From the NCBI GenBank assembly GCA_046533895.1, contig JAWDOK010000005.1, positions 1 through 64,000 of the forward strand: DNA of 64,000 nt, written 5' to 3'. Position numbers and translations under genes: made by a program. The stretch's first letter is position 1. Each line of letters begins with the position of its first letter. Below, piece after piece: positions 29,404 through 38,816 of the stretch. The DNA comes from Acidianus hospitalis. Lineage in GTDB: Archaea; Thermoproteota; Thermoprotei_A; Sulfolobales; Sulfolobaceae. Below the pieces are notes generated by a model that had not been told where the DNA came from, made no database searches, and was given only the letters and a program-made list of their open reading frames with translations.

Positions 29404-29903
29404 ATTCTTTCTTCAATTCCTTTTCTCTTATTTGCTACAATTGCCATGGAAAATAAAAGTGAAGATAGTCTATTTAGATAAACTATTATCCATTTATCAA
29501 ATTCAATCTCTTTAGAATATTTAACTGCGTTCCTTTCTACTCTCCTTACTACGCTTCTGGCTACATGAAGGTAAGAAGCTTCTTCTGAGCCTCCGGGGAT
29601 TACAAAAAGCTTTACTGGCCCGCTTTCTTTTCTATAGGCTACTGTCCTTTCTTCTAGCCATTTTACGTTCTCTTGAGTTATTTTAATATTTCCAGTACTT
29701 AATTCTTCTCCTATTGCAAACAATTCATATTGAATTTTTTCAATGTCTTTCTTCATATCGTCCCAAGGTAATTTAGCTAAGGCTAAGCCCAAGAAAGAAT
29801 TTACTTCATCTAAGTCGCCTAACATATTTACTAAAGGCGAATCTTTACCTACTCTCTTATTTATTACATTTGTGTTTCCGTCGTCTCCAGTTCTTGTGAA
29901 CAT
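29379..29903 (-). CDS. Cob(I)alamin adenosyltransferase, PduO type
   Basis: Transfers the adenosyl group of ATP to cob(I)alamin, giving adenosylcobalamin. 174 aa with the N-terminal ATP motif FTRTGDDGNT and the helix-bundle residues VARSVVRRVERNAV and YLNRLSSLLFSMA. Full family length. It is transcribed divergently from leuS, with only 48 bases between ATG 29903 and the proposed leuS start. Confidence 0.93.
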   Translation of the reverse strand: MFTRTGDDGNTNVINKRVGKDSPLVNMLGDLDEVNSFLGLALAKLPWDDMKKDIEKIQYELFAIGEELSTGNIKITQENVKWLEERTVAYRKESGPVKLFVIPGGSEEASYLHVARSVVRRVERNAVKYSKEIEFDKWIIVYLNRLSSLLFSMAIVANKRKGIEERIYDIRKYF

Positions 29904-29951
29904 TTAATAAGCTTAAAAAATATCTCAGTAATATAGGTTTTGGTGGGCTGA

Positions 29952-32801
29952 ATTTCTCAGACTTTCAGTGCGTTTCTGGTCAATATATCCCAAAAATGGC
30001 AAAAGAAATGGGAAGAAAGCAAAATATTTGAGAGTAATCCAGATAGTAGAAAGAAGTTCTTTACTACAGTAGCTTTTCCTTATCCAAATAGTCCTTTTCA
30101 TCTAGGTCACGGAAGAACGTATACCACTGCTGATATTTATGCAAGATACATGAGAATGAAAGGCTATAATGTACTATTCCCAATGGGATTTCATTATACA
30201 GGAACACCGATAATAACTATGGCAGATGACGTAGCTAAAGGAGAAAAGGAAGTTATAGATATTTTCAAAAATATTTATGAAATACCTCCAGAAGATATTC
30301 CGAAATTATCAGATCCGCTGTTCATGGCTAACTACTTTAAGGAAGATATAAAGAAAGCTATGAAAGAACTAGGGTTAAGCATAGACTGGAGGAGAGAATT
30401 TACAACAATAGACCCAGAATTTTCTTCATTTATTGTATGGCAATTTAATAAATTACAGCAACAAGGCTATATAGTGAAGGACACTCATCCAGTAGGCTGG
30501 TGCCCTGTTCATCATTTACCGGTCGGAATGCATGACACTAAAGGCGATGTAGAACCAGATATAGGAGAATACGTGCTAATTTACTTTGAATCAGAGAAGG
30601 GTATCTTACCTGTTGCAACTTTAAGGCCGGAAACTATCTTTGGAGTAGTTGCAGTATGGGTAAACCCCAAAGTAACTTATGCAATAACTGAAATAGATGG
30701 AAAAAGAATGATAGTTACAGAAAGGGCAGCTTTTAAGTTAAGTTTCCAGATTGATAATGTTAAGGTTTTAGATAAGATTTCTGGATCAGATTTAATTAAA
30801 TTAACTGCGATTAATCCAATAACCGGTCAGAGCGTTCTAGTATTGCCTGGCGAATTCGTTGACCCAGATATGGCAACAGGAGTAGTAATGAGTGTTCCGG
30901 CTCATGCGCCTTTTGATTATTATTATTTAAAGAAAGTTAGTCCAAACACCCAAATAATTCCAGTAATAAAGGTTGAAGGTTACGGTGAGTTTCCTGCTGC
31001 GGAAGTTGTTGAAAAAGAAAAACCTAAGAACGACGCTGATCTTAAGAAATTAACTGAGTTAGTATATAGAACTGAATACAACAAAGGAAAAATGAGGGAT
31101 GACGTGTTATTAAGAGCTAAGCCAGAATATAGGGAAGAGCTAAAAGGTATTGTGGGCTTACCGGTACCAGAGGCAAGGAAAATAATTACTGATTTTATAA
31201 TTAATCACGGTCTAGGTAGGAAAATCTTGGAAATAATGAACAGGCCAGTTTATTGCAGATGTGGGAATGAAGTAGTAGTTAAGATACTAAAGGATCAATG
31301 GTTCTTAGATTATGGTAATCCAGAGTGGAAAGCTAAAGCAAAGAGATTACTATCAATGATGAGAATAGTGCCAGAAGAAGCCAGAAAAGATTTTGAATAC
31401 GCATTAGACTGGCTGCAAAAGAGGGCTTGTGCTAGAACTAGAGGATTAGGTACACCTCTACCTTGGGATAAGAAATGGATAATTGAAAGCTTATCAGACT
31501 CTACAATTTATATGGCTTATTACACGATAGCTCACAAGATAAAGAAATACAACTTACATGCTTCTCAGTTAACGTTTGAATTTTGGGACTACGTAATGCT
31601 AGGTAAAGGTAATGTCGAGGAAGTATCTAAGGCAACTAATATTCCAGTTGAAGTTTTACAAGATTTAAGAAATGAATTCACTTACTGGTATCCATTAGAT
31701 ATGAGACATAGCGGTTCTGATTTAATACCTAATCACTTATCGTTCTTTATATATAATCATGCAGCAATCTTCCCAGAGAACTTATGGCCTAAAGGTATAG
31801 CAGTTAATGGTCTAGTACTTTATGAAGGAAAGAAGATGAGCAAGTCCTTGAGGAATATAATTCCTCTGAGAAAAGCAATTAGAATCTATAGCCCAGACGT
31901 TATTAGAATAACCTTAGCCGCAACAGCCGATATGGGATCTGAAACTAACTTTACAGAAACTGTAGCCAAGTCTGTAACTGATAATTTGAAGAAGTTTTAT
32001 GACATGATAACTACAATTAAAGGGCTTGATAGTAAAGAGTTTGGTGTTCCAGAAAAATGGATGTTATCAAGGTTATATTCTACTATAAAAGAAGTTACGC
32101 CAATGATGGATGAAATGAGGTTTAGAGAAGCTTTAAACGAGATCTTATTTGGTTTATCATCCGATATTAATGATTACGTGGAGATGACTAAAGCTGAAGG
32201 GAGAAACCCTAATGCTGAAGTGTTAAAAGAAGTTCTAGAAACTTGGAGTAAATTAATATCTCCATTTGCGCCCCATATAGCAGAAGAAGTTTGGAATTCA
32301 TTAGGTCATAACACTTTTGTGTCATTAGAAGAATGGCCTAAATTTGATGAAAGTAAGGTTGATATCAAAACAGAAGTTGCTCACGAATATCATAAGCTAA
32401 TAATCGATGATGTTAAGGCTATATTAAACGTTTATAAGGGTACTCCAAAGTTAGTTAAAATATACGTTGCAGATAAATCTAAAATGCAACTATTAATTGA
32501 TGCATTAAATGTTATAAATTCTGGAGGAAATATGAAGACTTTCATTAGCTCTCATAAGCCTAAGAATAGTGAGGAAGCAAAAGAATTACAAAAAATATTC
32601 CAATATGCTCAAGGCTTAGGAGACGAAATGAAGAAGATAGCATCTTATGGTTTTGATGAAGAAGAGCTAGTTAAAGAAGGCCTAAGCTATATTAAGTACA
32701 AGTTAGGATTAGAAGTTAAGGCTGAAAGATTTACAGATGAAATTAAGAAGAAGTATAACAAGGATGCACTACCTTTAAGGCCTGCAATTATTATAGAATG
32801 A
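29952..32801 (+). CDS. leuS: Leucyl-tRNA synthetase, apparent ATT start
   Basis: Class I synthetase charging tRNA-Leu, with a CP1 editing domain. The HIGH motif is PNSPFHLGHGRT and KMSKS is GKKMSKSLRN. The first ATG (30150) lies after the HIGH motif and cannot be the true start. Upstream, the frame continues through WQKKWEESKIFE, conserved in Sulfolobus LeuS, up to a TGA at 29949-29951. No ATG, GTG or TTG occurs in between. ATT 29952 directly follows the TGA and has GGTGGG 4 bases upstream; it gives 949 aa. CTG 29976 is a second possibility. Confidence 0.93.
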   Translation: MSQTFSAFLVNISQKWQKKWEESKIFESNPDSRKKFFTTVAFPYPNSPFHLGHGRTYTTADIYARYMRMKGYNVLFPMGFHYTGTPIITMADDVAKGEKEVIDIFKNIYEIPPEDIPKLSDPLFMANYFKEDIKKAMKELGLSIDWRREFTTIDPEFSSFIVWQFNKLQQQGYIVKDTHPVGWCPVHHLPVGMHDTKGDVEPDIGEYVLIYFESEKGILPVATLRPETIFGVVAVWVNPKVTYAITEIDGKRMIVTERAAFKLSFQIDNVKVLDKISGSDLIKLTAINPITGQSVLVLPGEFVDPDMATGVVMSVPAHAPFDYYYLKKVSPNTQIIPVIKVEGYGEFPAAEVVEKEKPKNDADLKKLTELVYRTEYNKGKMRDDVLLRAKPEYREELKGIVGLPVPEARKIITDFIINHGLGRKILEIMNRPVYCRCGNEVVVKILKDQWFLDYGNPEWKAKAKRLLSMMRIVPEEARKDFEYALDWLQKRACARTRGLGTPLPWDKKWIIESLSDSTIYMAYYTIAHKIKKYNLHASQLTFEFWDYVMLGKGNVEEVSKATNIPVEVLQDLRNEFTYWYPLDMRHSGSDLIPNHLSFFIYNHAAIFPENLWPKGIAVNGLVLYEGKKMSKSLRNIIPLRKAIRIYSPDVIRITLAATADMGSETNFTETVAKSVTDNLKKFYDMITTIKGLDSKEFGVPEKWMLSRLYSTIKEVTPMMDEMRFREALNEILFGLSSDINDYVEMTKAEGRNPNAEVLKEVLETWSKLISPFAPHIAEEVWNSLGHNTFVSLEEWPKFDESKVDIKTEVAHEYHKLIIDDVKAILNVYKGTPKLVKIYVADKSKMQLLIDALNVINSGGNMKTFISSHKPKNSEEAKELQKIFQYAQGLGDEMKKIASYGFDEEELVKEGLSYIKYKLGLEVKAERFTDEIKKKYNKDALPLRPAIIIE

Positions 32802-33378
32802 GTTTTATTTTCTTTCCTTCTATGTCTATTTTATCAATTTCTTTTAAGAATAAGATTTTTTCCTTTACTTCATCTCTAGGAATATTTAATCTTTTTGAAG
32901 CGATGTTAACTAAATCTCTCATTTCGCATTCTCCTCCCAGCTCTTTTATAATATTAAGTAATTCAGTGTAGTCATTTGCTAATTTTATTTCATTTATTTC
33001 GCCTTTCACAATCTTAAATGGAATTATTTCGTCTTCAATTATTGCCTTATAAGTATTATACTCAAATTTTTCTACTCTAACCTTTATTGCATTAACCTTT
33101 AGATTCTTATAAGAAGTTGCAAAAATGAACTTTTCCGGTAACTCATTTTCATTTTCAGCTTCAAAAACTAAGAAAGCAGAATTTTCGTCACATTTTATTG
33201 GGAAATCTACGTCTTTAGGATAAAATTCCCACTTTATTTTACCGAAGTTTCCAATGCAAATGCTCTTCCCAGTTTTTCTATAATAAAGTGATGCAAAATT
33301 CATTAGTAATGTTAAATTTACTGAGTAATAATAGGAGATTACTAAGCTTTTCTTGTCTAGTAATCTTTCTAAAAACAC
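32791..33378 (-). CDS. Conserved protein with C-terminal winged-helix-like domain
   Basis: 195 aa from GTG 33378. The frame is open to TTG 33447, but an AT box centred at about 33404 lies 26 bases before GTG 33378 and the longer form would run into hisC. The N-terminal ~120 residues are an unrecognised beta-rich domain (ASLYYRKTGKSICIGNFGKIKWEFYP). The last ~65 residues (YTELLNIIKELGGECEMRDLV, ASKRLNIPRDEVKEKILFL) look like a winged helix. It may be a regulator, but nothing links it to a target. It overlaps the leuS 3' end by 11 bases. Confidence 0.65.
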   Translation of the reverse strand: MFLERLLDKKSLVISYYYSVNLTLLMNFASLYYRKTGKSICIGNFGKIKWEFYPKDVDFPIKCDENSAFLVFEAENENELPEKFIFATSYKNLKVNAIKVRVEKFEYNTYKAIIEDEIIPFKIVKGEINEIKLANDYTELLNIIKELGGECEMRDLVNIASKRLNIPRDEVKEKILFLKEIDKIDIEGKKIKLIL

Positions 33379-33396
33379 GTAATAATTTGTACAAAA

Positions 33397-33410
33397 AATT
33401 TTTAAATTTA
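33397..33410. promoter_or_regulatory. AT box shared by hisC and the divergent winged-helix gene
   Basis: AATTTTTAAATTTA is AT-only and nearly symmetric. Its centre (about 33404) is 26 bases from GTG 33378 on the minus strand. On the plus strand it would place a transcript start near 33430, just before the proposed hisC ATT at 33438. It therefore looks like a two-way core promoter and argues against the upstream TTG 33387 as the hisC start. Confidence 0.5.
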
Positions 33411-33437
33411 TTTCCACCTTTTTACCAAGGGTTTCGT

Positions 33438-34502
33438 ATTGCACCAACCGAAATACCTAAATGGCTAAAGGAAGCTAAGGAATACGATTATAGTGATATA
33501 AAGGAAGGAATAAGACTTCATTTAAATGAATCTCCATATTCTCCACCTAATTTTATAATCCAAGAAGTGGAAAAGTACCTATCTCAAGGTAATAGATATC
33601 AACACCCTGATCTAACTTCTAGGTTTAAGGAATTAGCCGCAGAATATAATAAGGTAGAGCCATCTAATATTTTCCCTACGCCTGGAGGAGACGGAGCTTT
33701 AAGAGCTATTTTCTATAATTTCCTAAACCCTGGAGACGCTGTAACTTACAATTTCCCATCATATAGTATGTATTCTGTTTATTCTACAGTTCGTGGACTA
33801 AAGGTAAATAAAGTAAACTTGGTGGAAAACGGAGATTGGTGGAAGGAAGATATAGATAAACTTCTAGATTTCGCTAAAAAGTCAAAATTAGTAGTAATAG
33901 ATGATCCAAATAATCCTACTGGTTCGCCCATGTTAAAGGCTAATAAAGAATTGATATCCACTCTTGCAGAGAGCATAAATGGGTTCCTAGTTTTAGACGA
34001 AGCGTATTACGAGTTCTCGGGCTATACTGCAGCTTCGTTAGTAAATGAATATCCAAACGTTATGATAGTGAGAACTTTAAGTAAAGCGTTCTCTTTAGCT
34101 TCTTACAGAATTGGCTATCTTATTGCAAATAAAGAAGTAGTAGATGCTTTAACAAAAACTTCTACACCTTTTGACGTCGCTTTACCTTCATTAATAGCCG
34201 GAATAACTGCCTTAGAGAATCCATCTTATGCGAGAAAAATAGTAAATGAGATTACTGAAAACAGAGAATATCTATATTCGTCTCTTAAAAAACTGGGTTT
34301 AAAGGTATACAAGTCCGTTACAAATTTCCTCTTTGTTAAGGATAATAGAGATTTATTAAATCCTTTAATGGAAAGAAAAATAGCTATTAGGAAGCCAATT
34401 GATGGATTTTATAGAATAACTGTAGGAACTAGAGAACAATGCGAGATTTTGGTTAAAGCTTTGGGTGAGATTCTTGAAAGTGGCAATTCCAAACAAAGGT
34501 AG
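33438..34502 (+). CDS. hisC: Histidinol-phosphate aminotransferase, apparent ATT start
   Basis: PLP enzyme of histidine synthesis, first gene of the his operon. It starts near IAPTEIPKWLKEAKEY, followed by the conserved GIRLHLNESPYSPP; the PLP lysine is in RTLSKAFSLASYRIGY. The frame is open far upstream, but that part lies across the promoter and the divergent gene. Downstream of the AT box no ATG, GTG or TTG occurs before the conserved core. ATT 33438 gives 354 aa, the usual family length. TTG 33387 is the nearest canonical codon but precedes the AT box. It overlaps hisG by 29 bases. Confidence 0.88.
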   Translation: MAPTEIPKWLKEAKEYDYSDIKEGIRLHLNESPYSPPNFIIQEVEKYLSQGNRYQHPDLTSRFKELAAEYNKVEPSNIFPTPGGDGALRAIFYNFLNPGDAVTYNFPSYSMYSVYSTVRGLKVNKVNLVENGDWWKEDIDKLLDFAKKSKLVVIDDPNNPTGSPMLKANKELISTLAESINGFLVLDEAYYEFSGYTAASLVNEYPNVMIVRTLSKAFSLASYRIGYLIANKEVVDALTKTSTPFDVALPSLIAGITALENPSYARKIVNEITENREYLYSSLKKLGLKVYKSVTNFLFVKDNRDLLNPLMERKIAIRKPIDGFYRITVGTREQCEILVKALGEILESGNSKQR

Positions 34503-35340
34503 GCTTCAACAACCTACTTTACAATTCTTAACTCAAGTAGGAATTAAGCCGTTAGCTAGCGACGAAAGGGCGTTAATGATACCTACGAGTTGGGATGGAG
34601 TACAATTAGTTATGATGAGAACAGAGGATATACCTAATCTAGTCGAAGCAGGAGCTGCAGAAATAGGAATAACTGGTCACGATTACGTTACTGAATCTAA
34701 AGCTGACGTTGAGGAATTAATAAAATTGGACTTTGGAAAAGCTAAGATAGTTTTAGCCGTGCCTCAAAACTGGGACGTTGAGAATGTTGAAGATTTAAGG
34801 AGAAAGAAGAATGGCATAAGAATTGCCACCAAATATTATAATATAGCTAAAGAATATCTAGATAAAGTTGACATAGATGCCAAAATAGTAAAAATAAGTG
34901 GTGCAGCCGAAGTTATGCCGTCGTTGGGGGCTGCAGATGCAATAATTGATGTAGTTAGCACTGGGACTACGTTAAAATTACATGGGCTAAAGCCTATCGA
35001 CGAGATTCTCCAAACTTACGCTGTAGTTATTGGTAATAAATATTGGATGAAATCCGAGGAAGCAGAGAGAGTAAATCTAGTATTAACTATGATGAAAGGT
35101 GTAATTTCCGCTAGAGGAAGGAAGATGATATTCATGAACGTAGACGACAGTAAATTAGAAGATGTTATTTCCTCTTTACCTGCAATGTTATCTCCTGCTA
35201 TATCTAGGTTAAGCAAAACTAATGCTTGGGAAGTGATAACAGTTGCAGAGGAGAGTCAGTTACCAGAAGTTATAGCTAAAGCTAAGGCTGCAGGAGCTAG
35301 GGATATTGTAGTTGTAAACATAGAGAAGGTTGTTAAATGA
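34474..35340 (+). CDS. hisG: ATP phosphoribosyltransferase, long form
   Basis: First committed step of histidine synthesis: ATP plus PRPP to phosphoribosyl-ATP. 288 aa from TTG 34474 (MKVAIPNKGRLQQP), with GGGTGA a few bases upstream; GTG 34465 is the alternative. The C-terminal ~75 residues (GRKMIFMNVDDSKLEDVI and on) form the ACT-like regulatory domain of long HisG, so histidine feedback is likely and no HisZ is needed. The catalytic domain has the PRPP-loop-like DVVSTGTTLKLHG. It overlaps hisC and hisA. Confidence 0.93.
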   Translation: MKVAIPNKGRLQQPTLQFLTQVGIKPLASDERALMIPTSWDGVQLVMMRTEDIPNLVEAGAAEIGITGHDYVTESKADVEELIKLDFGKAKIVLAVPQNWDVENVEDLRRKKNGIRIATKYYNIAKEYLDKVDIDAKIVKISGAAEVMPSLGAADAIIDVVSTGTTLKLHGLKPIDEILQTYAVVIGNKYWMKSEEAERVNLVLTMMKGVISARGRKMIFMNVDDSKLEDVISSLPAMLSPAISRLSKTNAWEVITVAEESQLPEVIAKAKAAGARDIVVVNIEKVVK

Positions 35341-36029
35341 TGTATGTAGTACCTAGTATAGATATAAGTCAAGGAAAAGCTGTAAAAAGAGTGAGAGGAG
35401 TTAAGGGGACTGGAATCATAATAGGAGACCCAATAAAAGTTGCTGAGAATATTTACTCTTTAGGCTATGATACAGTTCATATTGTTGATCTTGATGCTGC
35501 AGAAAACTTAGGAAACAACGAAGAAATAATAGCTGGTATTGCGAGAATAGGTTTTAAAAGAATTGAAGTAGGTGGAGGTATAAGGAGTATTGAAAAGGCA
35601 AACAGAATGTTATCACTAGGTATTACTGAAATTGTTGTTTCATCAATACTTTTCACGAATAAGGAAGAATTTGATAAAATGAGTGAATTACTAGGAGATA
35701 GACTATTTTTCTCGATAGACTATTGTGAAGGAAAAACCCTAATTAAAGGTTGGAAAGAAGAGGCAAAAAGTGTAGACGAAACAATTTCCTTACTGAAAAA
35801 TTATGATATTAAAGGAGTAATTTTTACTTATGTATGCAATGAAGGAACTAAGAAAGGAATTGACGAGAATATTTCAATATACTCTAGTAGAGTGAATAAA
35901 CTTAAGGGATACGCAGGAGGTATAAATAACATTAACGATCTTCTCAAGTTAAAGGAGAGTAAGATTGATTTTGCAATAGTAGGAATGTCTTTTTACTCAG
36001 GAAGTTTAAAGGGTGTGAAATATGTCTAG
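35337..36029 (+). CDS. hisA: ProFAR isomerase HisA
   Basis: (beta/alpha)8 barrel isomerising ProFAR to PRFAR, 230 aa. The catalytic aspartate lies in VVPSIDISQGKAV near residue 9, and the first phosphate loop is IEVGGGIRS. The second acid is in VIFTYVCNEGTKKG, where the usual Thr-Asp is replaced by Tyr-Val-Cys-Asn; this departs from the textbook motif. GYAGGINN is the second phosphate loop. Start ATG 35337 (or ATG 35340) overlaps the hisG stop. Confidence 0.9.
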   Translation: MMYVVPSIDISQGKAVKRVRGVKGTGIIIGDPIKVAENIYSLGYDTVHIVDLDAAENLGNNEEIIAGIARIGFKRIEVGGGIRSIEKANRMLSLGITEIVVSSILFTNKEEFDKMSELLGDRLFFSIDYCEGKTLIKGWKEEAKSVDETISLLKNYDIKGVIFTYVCNEGTKKGIDENISIYSSRVNKLKGYAGGINNINDLLKLKESKIDFAIVGMSFYSGSLKGVKYV

Positions 36030-36603
36030 ATATTCCACAGTAAAGAGGGATACTAAAGAGACGGAAATAGAAGTTTACCTAGATATCGATACTCCAGGGA
36101 ACGTAGAAGTTTCTACTCCTATACCTTTCTTTAATCATATGTTAAATTCAATGCTATTCCACATGAATTCTTCCGCAAAGATTATTGCTAAAGATAAAGA
36201 AAATTACGATGACCATCACGTAGTTGAGGATACTGCAATAGTTTTAGGGGAGGCATTTAAGGAAGCTTTAGGTAATAAGAGCGGCATAAGGAGGTTCTTT
36301 AGCATATTTACTCCGATGGATGAAGCTCTAGTTTTAGTCGCTGTTGATATTTCTGGCAGGGGTATGGGAATAATAGATCTAGACCTTAAGAGAGAAGAAA
36401 TAGGTGGCTTATCTATGGAGAACGTCCCTCACTTTTTTAGGACATTTGCATATAACGCTGGAATAACATTACACATAAAGAAATTTAGTGGAGAGAATGA
36501 GCATCATATAGTAGAGGCTGCATTTAAAGGTTTAGGAATTTCGTTGTATGAAGCTTCTAGGATAGTTAATAATAGATTACCTACGACTAAGGGATTATTA
36601 TGA
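36022..36603 (+). CDS. hisB: Imidazoleglycerol-phosphate dehydratase
   Basis: Dehydrates imidazole glycerol phosphate, a manganese enzyme of 193 aa. The metal-binding histidine motifs are DDHHVVED near residue 71 and ENEHHIVEAAFK near 155, with FFNHMLNSM near 36. It is a single-domain IGPD without the bacterial histidinol-phosphatase fusion. It overlaps hisA by 8 bases and hisF by 4. Confidence 0.95.
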   Translation: MSRYSTVKRDTKETEIEVYLDIDTPGNVEVSTPIPFFNHMLNSMLFHMNSSAKIIAKDKENYDDHHVVEDTAIVLGEAFKEALGNKSGIRRFFSIFTPMDEALVLVAVDISGRGMGIIDLDLKREEIGGLSMENVPHFFRTFAYNAGITLHIKKFSGENEHHIVEAAFKGLGISLYEASRIVNNRLPTTKGLL

Positions 36604-37355
36604 CTACAAAGAGAATTATTGCATGCTTAGATGTAAAAAACGGAAGAGTAGTAAAAGGAGTTAATTTCCTTAATCTTAAGGATAAAGGAGATCCAGTGGA
36701 ATTAGCAGCTAAATATGAGGAAGAAGGCGCAGATGAAATCGTTTTTTTAGACATTTCTGCAACAATTGAAGGAAGGAGAACTTTACTTGATGTTGTAAGA
36801 AATACTGCGAGCGTTTTGTCAATACCTTTGACAGTAGGAGGAGGAATAAGAAGCTTAGAAGACGTTTCAAGAATATTATCTTCTGGTGCAGACAAGGTTA
36901 GTATAAATACCGCTGCTGTAGAAAATAAGCAAATAATTACTCAAGCTTCTGAAGAATTTGGTGCACAAGCAGTAGTTGTAGCAATCGATGCTAAAATTGA
37001 GGGAAGCTCATGGATTGTTTACACAAAATCTGGTACTTTCAGGGCTGGGTTAGAAGCAATTAGTTGGGCTAAAGAAGTAGAAAGTTTAGGTGCAGGAGAA
37101 ATACTCTTGACCAGTATTGATAAAGATGGCACAAGGTCAGGATATGATATTAAACTAACTAGAGCTGTAGCAGAGGCAGTGAATATTCCAGTAATAGCCA
37201 GCGGTGGAGCAGGAAAACCAGAGCATTTTTTTGAAGTCTTAACAGAAGGAAAAGCAGATGCTGCTTTAGCAGCAGGTATTTTTCATGACGGAGTTATTAG
37301 AATCAAGGATTTAAAGTATTATTTAAAAACAAAGGGAGTTGATGTGAGGATATGA
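36600..37355 (+). CDS. hisF: Imidazole glycerol phosphate synthase cyclase subunit HisF
   Basis: Barrel subunit that closes the imidazole ring using ammonia from HisH, 251 aa. The catalytic aspartates are D11 in IIACLDVKNGRVVKG and the one in LTSIDKDGTRSGYD. Phosphate loops VGGGIRS and ASGGAGKPEHF are intact. It overlaps hisB and hisD by 4 bases each. Confidence 0.96.
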   Translation: MTTKRIIACLDVKNGRVVKGVNFLNLKDKGDPVELAAKYEEEGADEIVFLDISATIEGRRTLLDVVRNTASVLSIPLTVGGGIRSLEDVSRILSSGADKVSINTAAVENKQIITQASEEFGAQAVVVAIDAKIEGSSWIVYTKSGTFRAGLEAISWAKEVESLGAGEILLTSIDKDGTRSGYDIKLTRAVAEAVNIPVIASGGAGKPEHFFEVLTEGKADAALAAGIFHDGVIRIKDLKYYLKTKGVDVRI

Positions 37356-38542
37356 TAATAAAAGAGCTTCCTAAAAGTAGGCCTATAAGTTTTGATCAAG
37401 TTCTGGACAAGGTAAGCGAGATTGTAGGGAAAGTAAAAAGAGAAGGGGACAAAGCCTTAATTGAATTTACTGAAAAATTCGACGGCATAAAGCTTGATAA
37501 TATAAAAGTTACAAAGGAAGAGATTCACGCTGCTGCTTCATTACTTTCTGAAGACATTAAGAAGGCAATAGATGTAGTCTCAGAGCAAATAAAGGAATTT
37601 CACACTTCAATAAAGCCTCCTCAAATAGGCGGTGGAAAAAGTGGAGTTGACTTTGGGATAATTTGGACTCCGTTAGAAAAGGTAGGAATTTATGTGCCAG
37701 GCGGTAAAAAGCTTTATCCATCAACACTACTAATGGCAGGAATACCTGCAATAGTTGCTGGAGTTGAAGAAATTTATGTTGCAACGCCTACTAAAGGTAA
37801 AATTGATCCTGCAATTGCATATATTGCAGAAAAACTTAATGTAAAGGAAATATACAAAATTGGTGGAGCACAAGCTATTGCTGCATTGGCTTACGGAACG
37901 GAAAGCGTTAAGAAAGTAGATAAGATAGTCGGACCTGGAAATGTTTACGTTCAAGCAGCAAAATACATTGTAAGCAAAGATGTAGGAATAGATGGAATAG
38001 AAGGCCCTACAGAATTAGTTATTGTTGCTGATGATTCAGCTAATTCTGAGGAAATTTACCTTGATTTACTTGCTCAGGGAGAACATGGAAATTCCACGTT
38101 ATTAGTTTTAATTTCTACTTCTGATAGAATATTAAGAGAAGTAGAGGAAAAAGTTTCTGGTTCTGACCTTACTTTTTATTTAGTTAAAGCAAGAGATCTT
38201 GAAGAAGCAATAACTTATGCAAACTCTATAGCTCCAGAACACCTTTCTTTGCAAGTTTCTTCTCCACGAGAAGCCCTAAAAATGGTAAGAAATGCTGGTG
38301 CAGTGACTTTAGGTAGAACTCCTCCTGCAATTATTGATTATAGTGCTGGGCCAGATCATATTTTGCCGACTAATAATTGGGCTAAATTCAAAGGAGGACT
38401 GACAGTATACGATTTCCTTAAGCCTATCTCTTTTGCTCAAGCTACTAACCCAGATAAGGAGCTAATCAATGCTGCAATTACTTTAGCAAGATATGAAGGA
38501 TTCGAAATTCACTCTAAAAGCATAGGTGAGAGGTATGTCTGA
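37352..38542 (+). CDS. hisD: Histidinol dehydrogenase
   Basis: Last enzyme of the pathway: two NAD-dependent oxidations of histidinol to histidine. 396 aa, zinc enzyme. Visible elements include VYVPGGKKLYPSTLLM, IDGIEGPTELVIVAD, the zinc-ligand region LLAQGEHGN, and the catalytic SIAPEHLSL plus DYSAGPDHILPT. It overlaps hisF by 4 and hisE by 8 bases. Confidence 0.96.
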   Translation: MIIKELPKSRPISFDQVLDKVSEIVGKVKREGDKALIEFTEKFDGIKLDNIKVTKEEIHAAASLLSEDIKKAIDVVSEQIKEFHTSIKPPQIGGGKSGVDFGIIWTPLEKVGIYVPGGKKLYPSTLLMAGIPAIVAGVEEIYVATPTKGKIDPAIAYIAEKLNVKEIYKIGGAQAIAALAYGTESVKKVDKIVGPGNVYVQAAKYIVSKDVGIDGIEGPTELVIVADDSANSEEIYLDLLAQGEHGNSTLLVLISTSDRILREVEEKVSGSDLTFYLVKARDLEEAITYANSIAPEHLSLQVSSPREALKMVRNAGAVTLGRTPPAIIDYSAGPDHILPTNNWAKFKGGLTVYDFLKPISFAQATNPDKELINAAITLARYEGFEIHSKSIGERYV

Positions 38543-38816
38543 AGTTTTGGATAAATTATATGAAATAATACTTCAGAGATTAGAGAAAATGCCGGAAAAT
38601 AGTTATACCGCTGAACTTGTTAAAAAAGGAAAAGGATATATAGCAAGAAAGGTTGGAGAAGAGGCCGTAGAAACAATTGTTGCTTCACTATATGAGGGAA
38701 GAGATAGGTTCATCTCTGAAGCAGCGGATTTAATGTATCATCTCTGGGTTCTTATGGCGGTTGAAGGAGTTAAACCAGAAGAATTATATGCCGAATTAAA
38801 GAGGAGGATGAAATGA
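38535..38816 (+). CDS. hisE: Phosphoribosyl-ATP pyrophosphatase
   Basis: Hydrolyses PR-ATP to PR-AMP, 93 aa all-alpha MazG-like protein. The core is KVGEEAVETIVASLYEG and ISEAADLMYHLWVLM, with the acidic residues that bind magnesium. ATG 38535 is chosen because GGTGAGAGG lies just upstream; the frame is open three codons further. HisE is separate from HisI here rather than fused. Confidence 0.93.
   Translation: MSEVLDKLYEIILQRLEKMPENSYTAELVKKGKGYIARKVGEEAVETIVASLYEGRDRFISEAADLMYHLWVLMAVEGVKPEELYAELKRRMK

Noticed and set aside
33288..33437. N-terminal extension of HisC from ATG 33288
   Set aside because: It lies across the AT box and the divergent gene and shows no HisC similarity.
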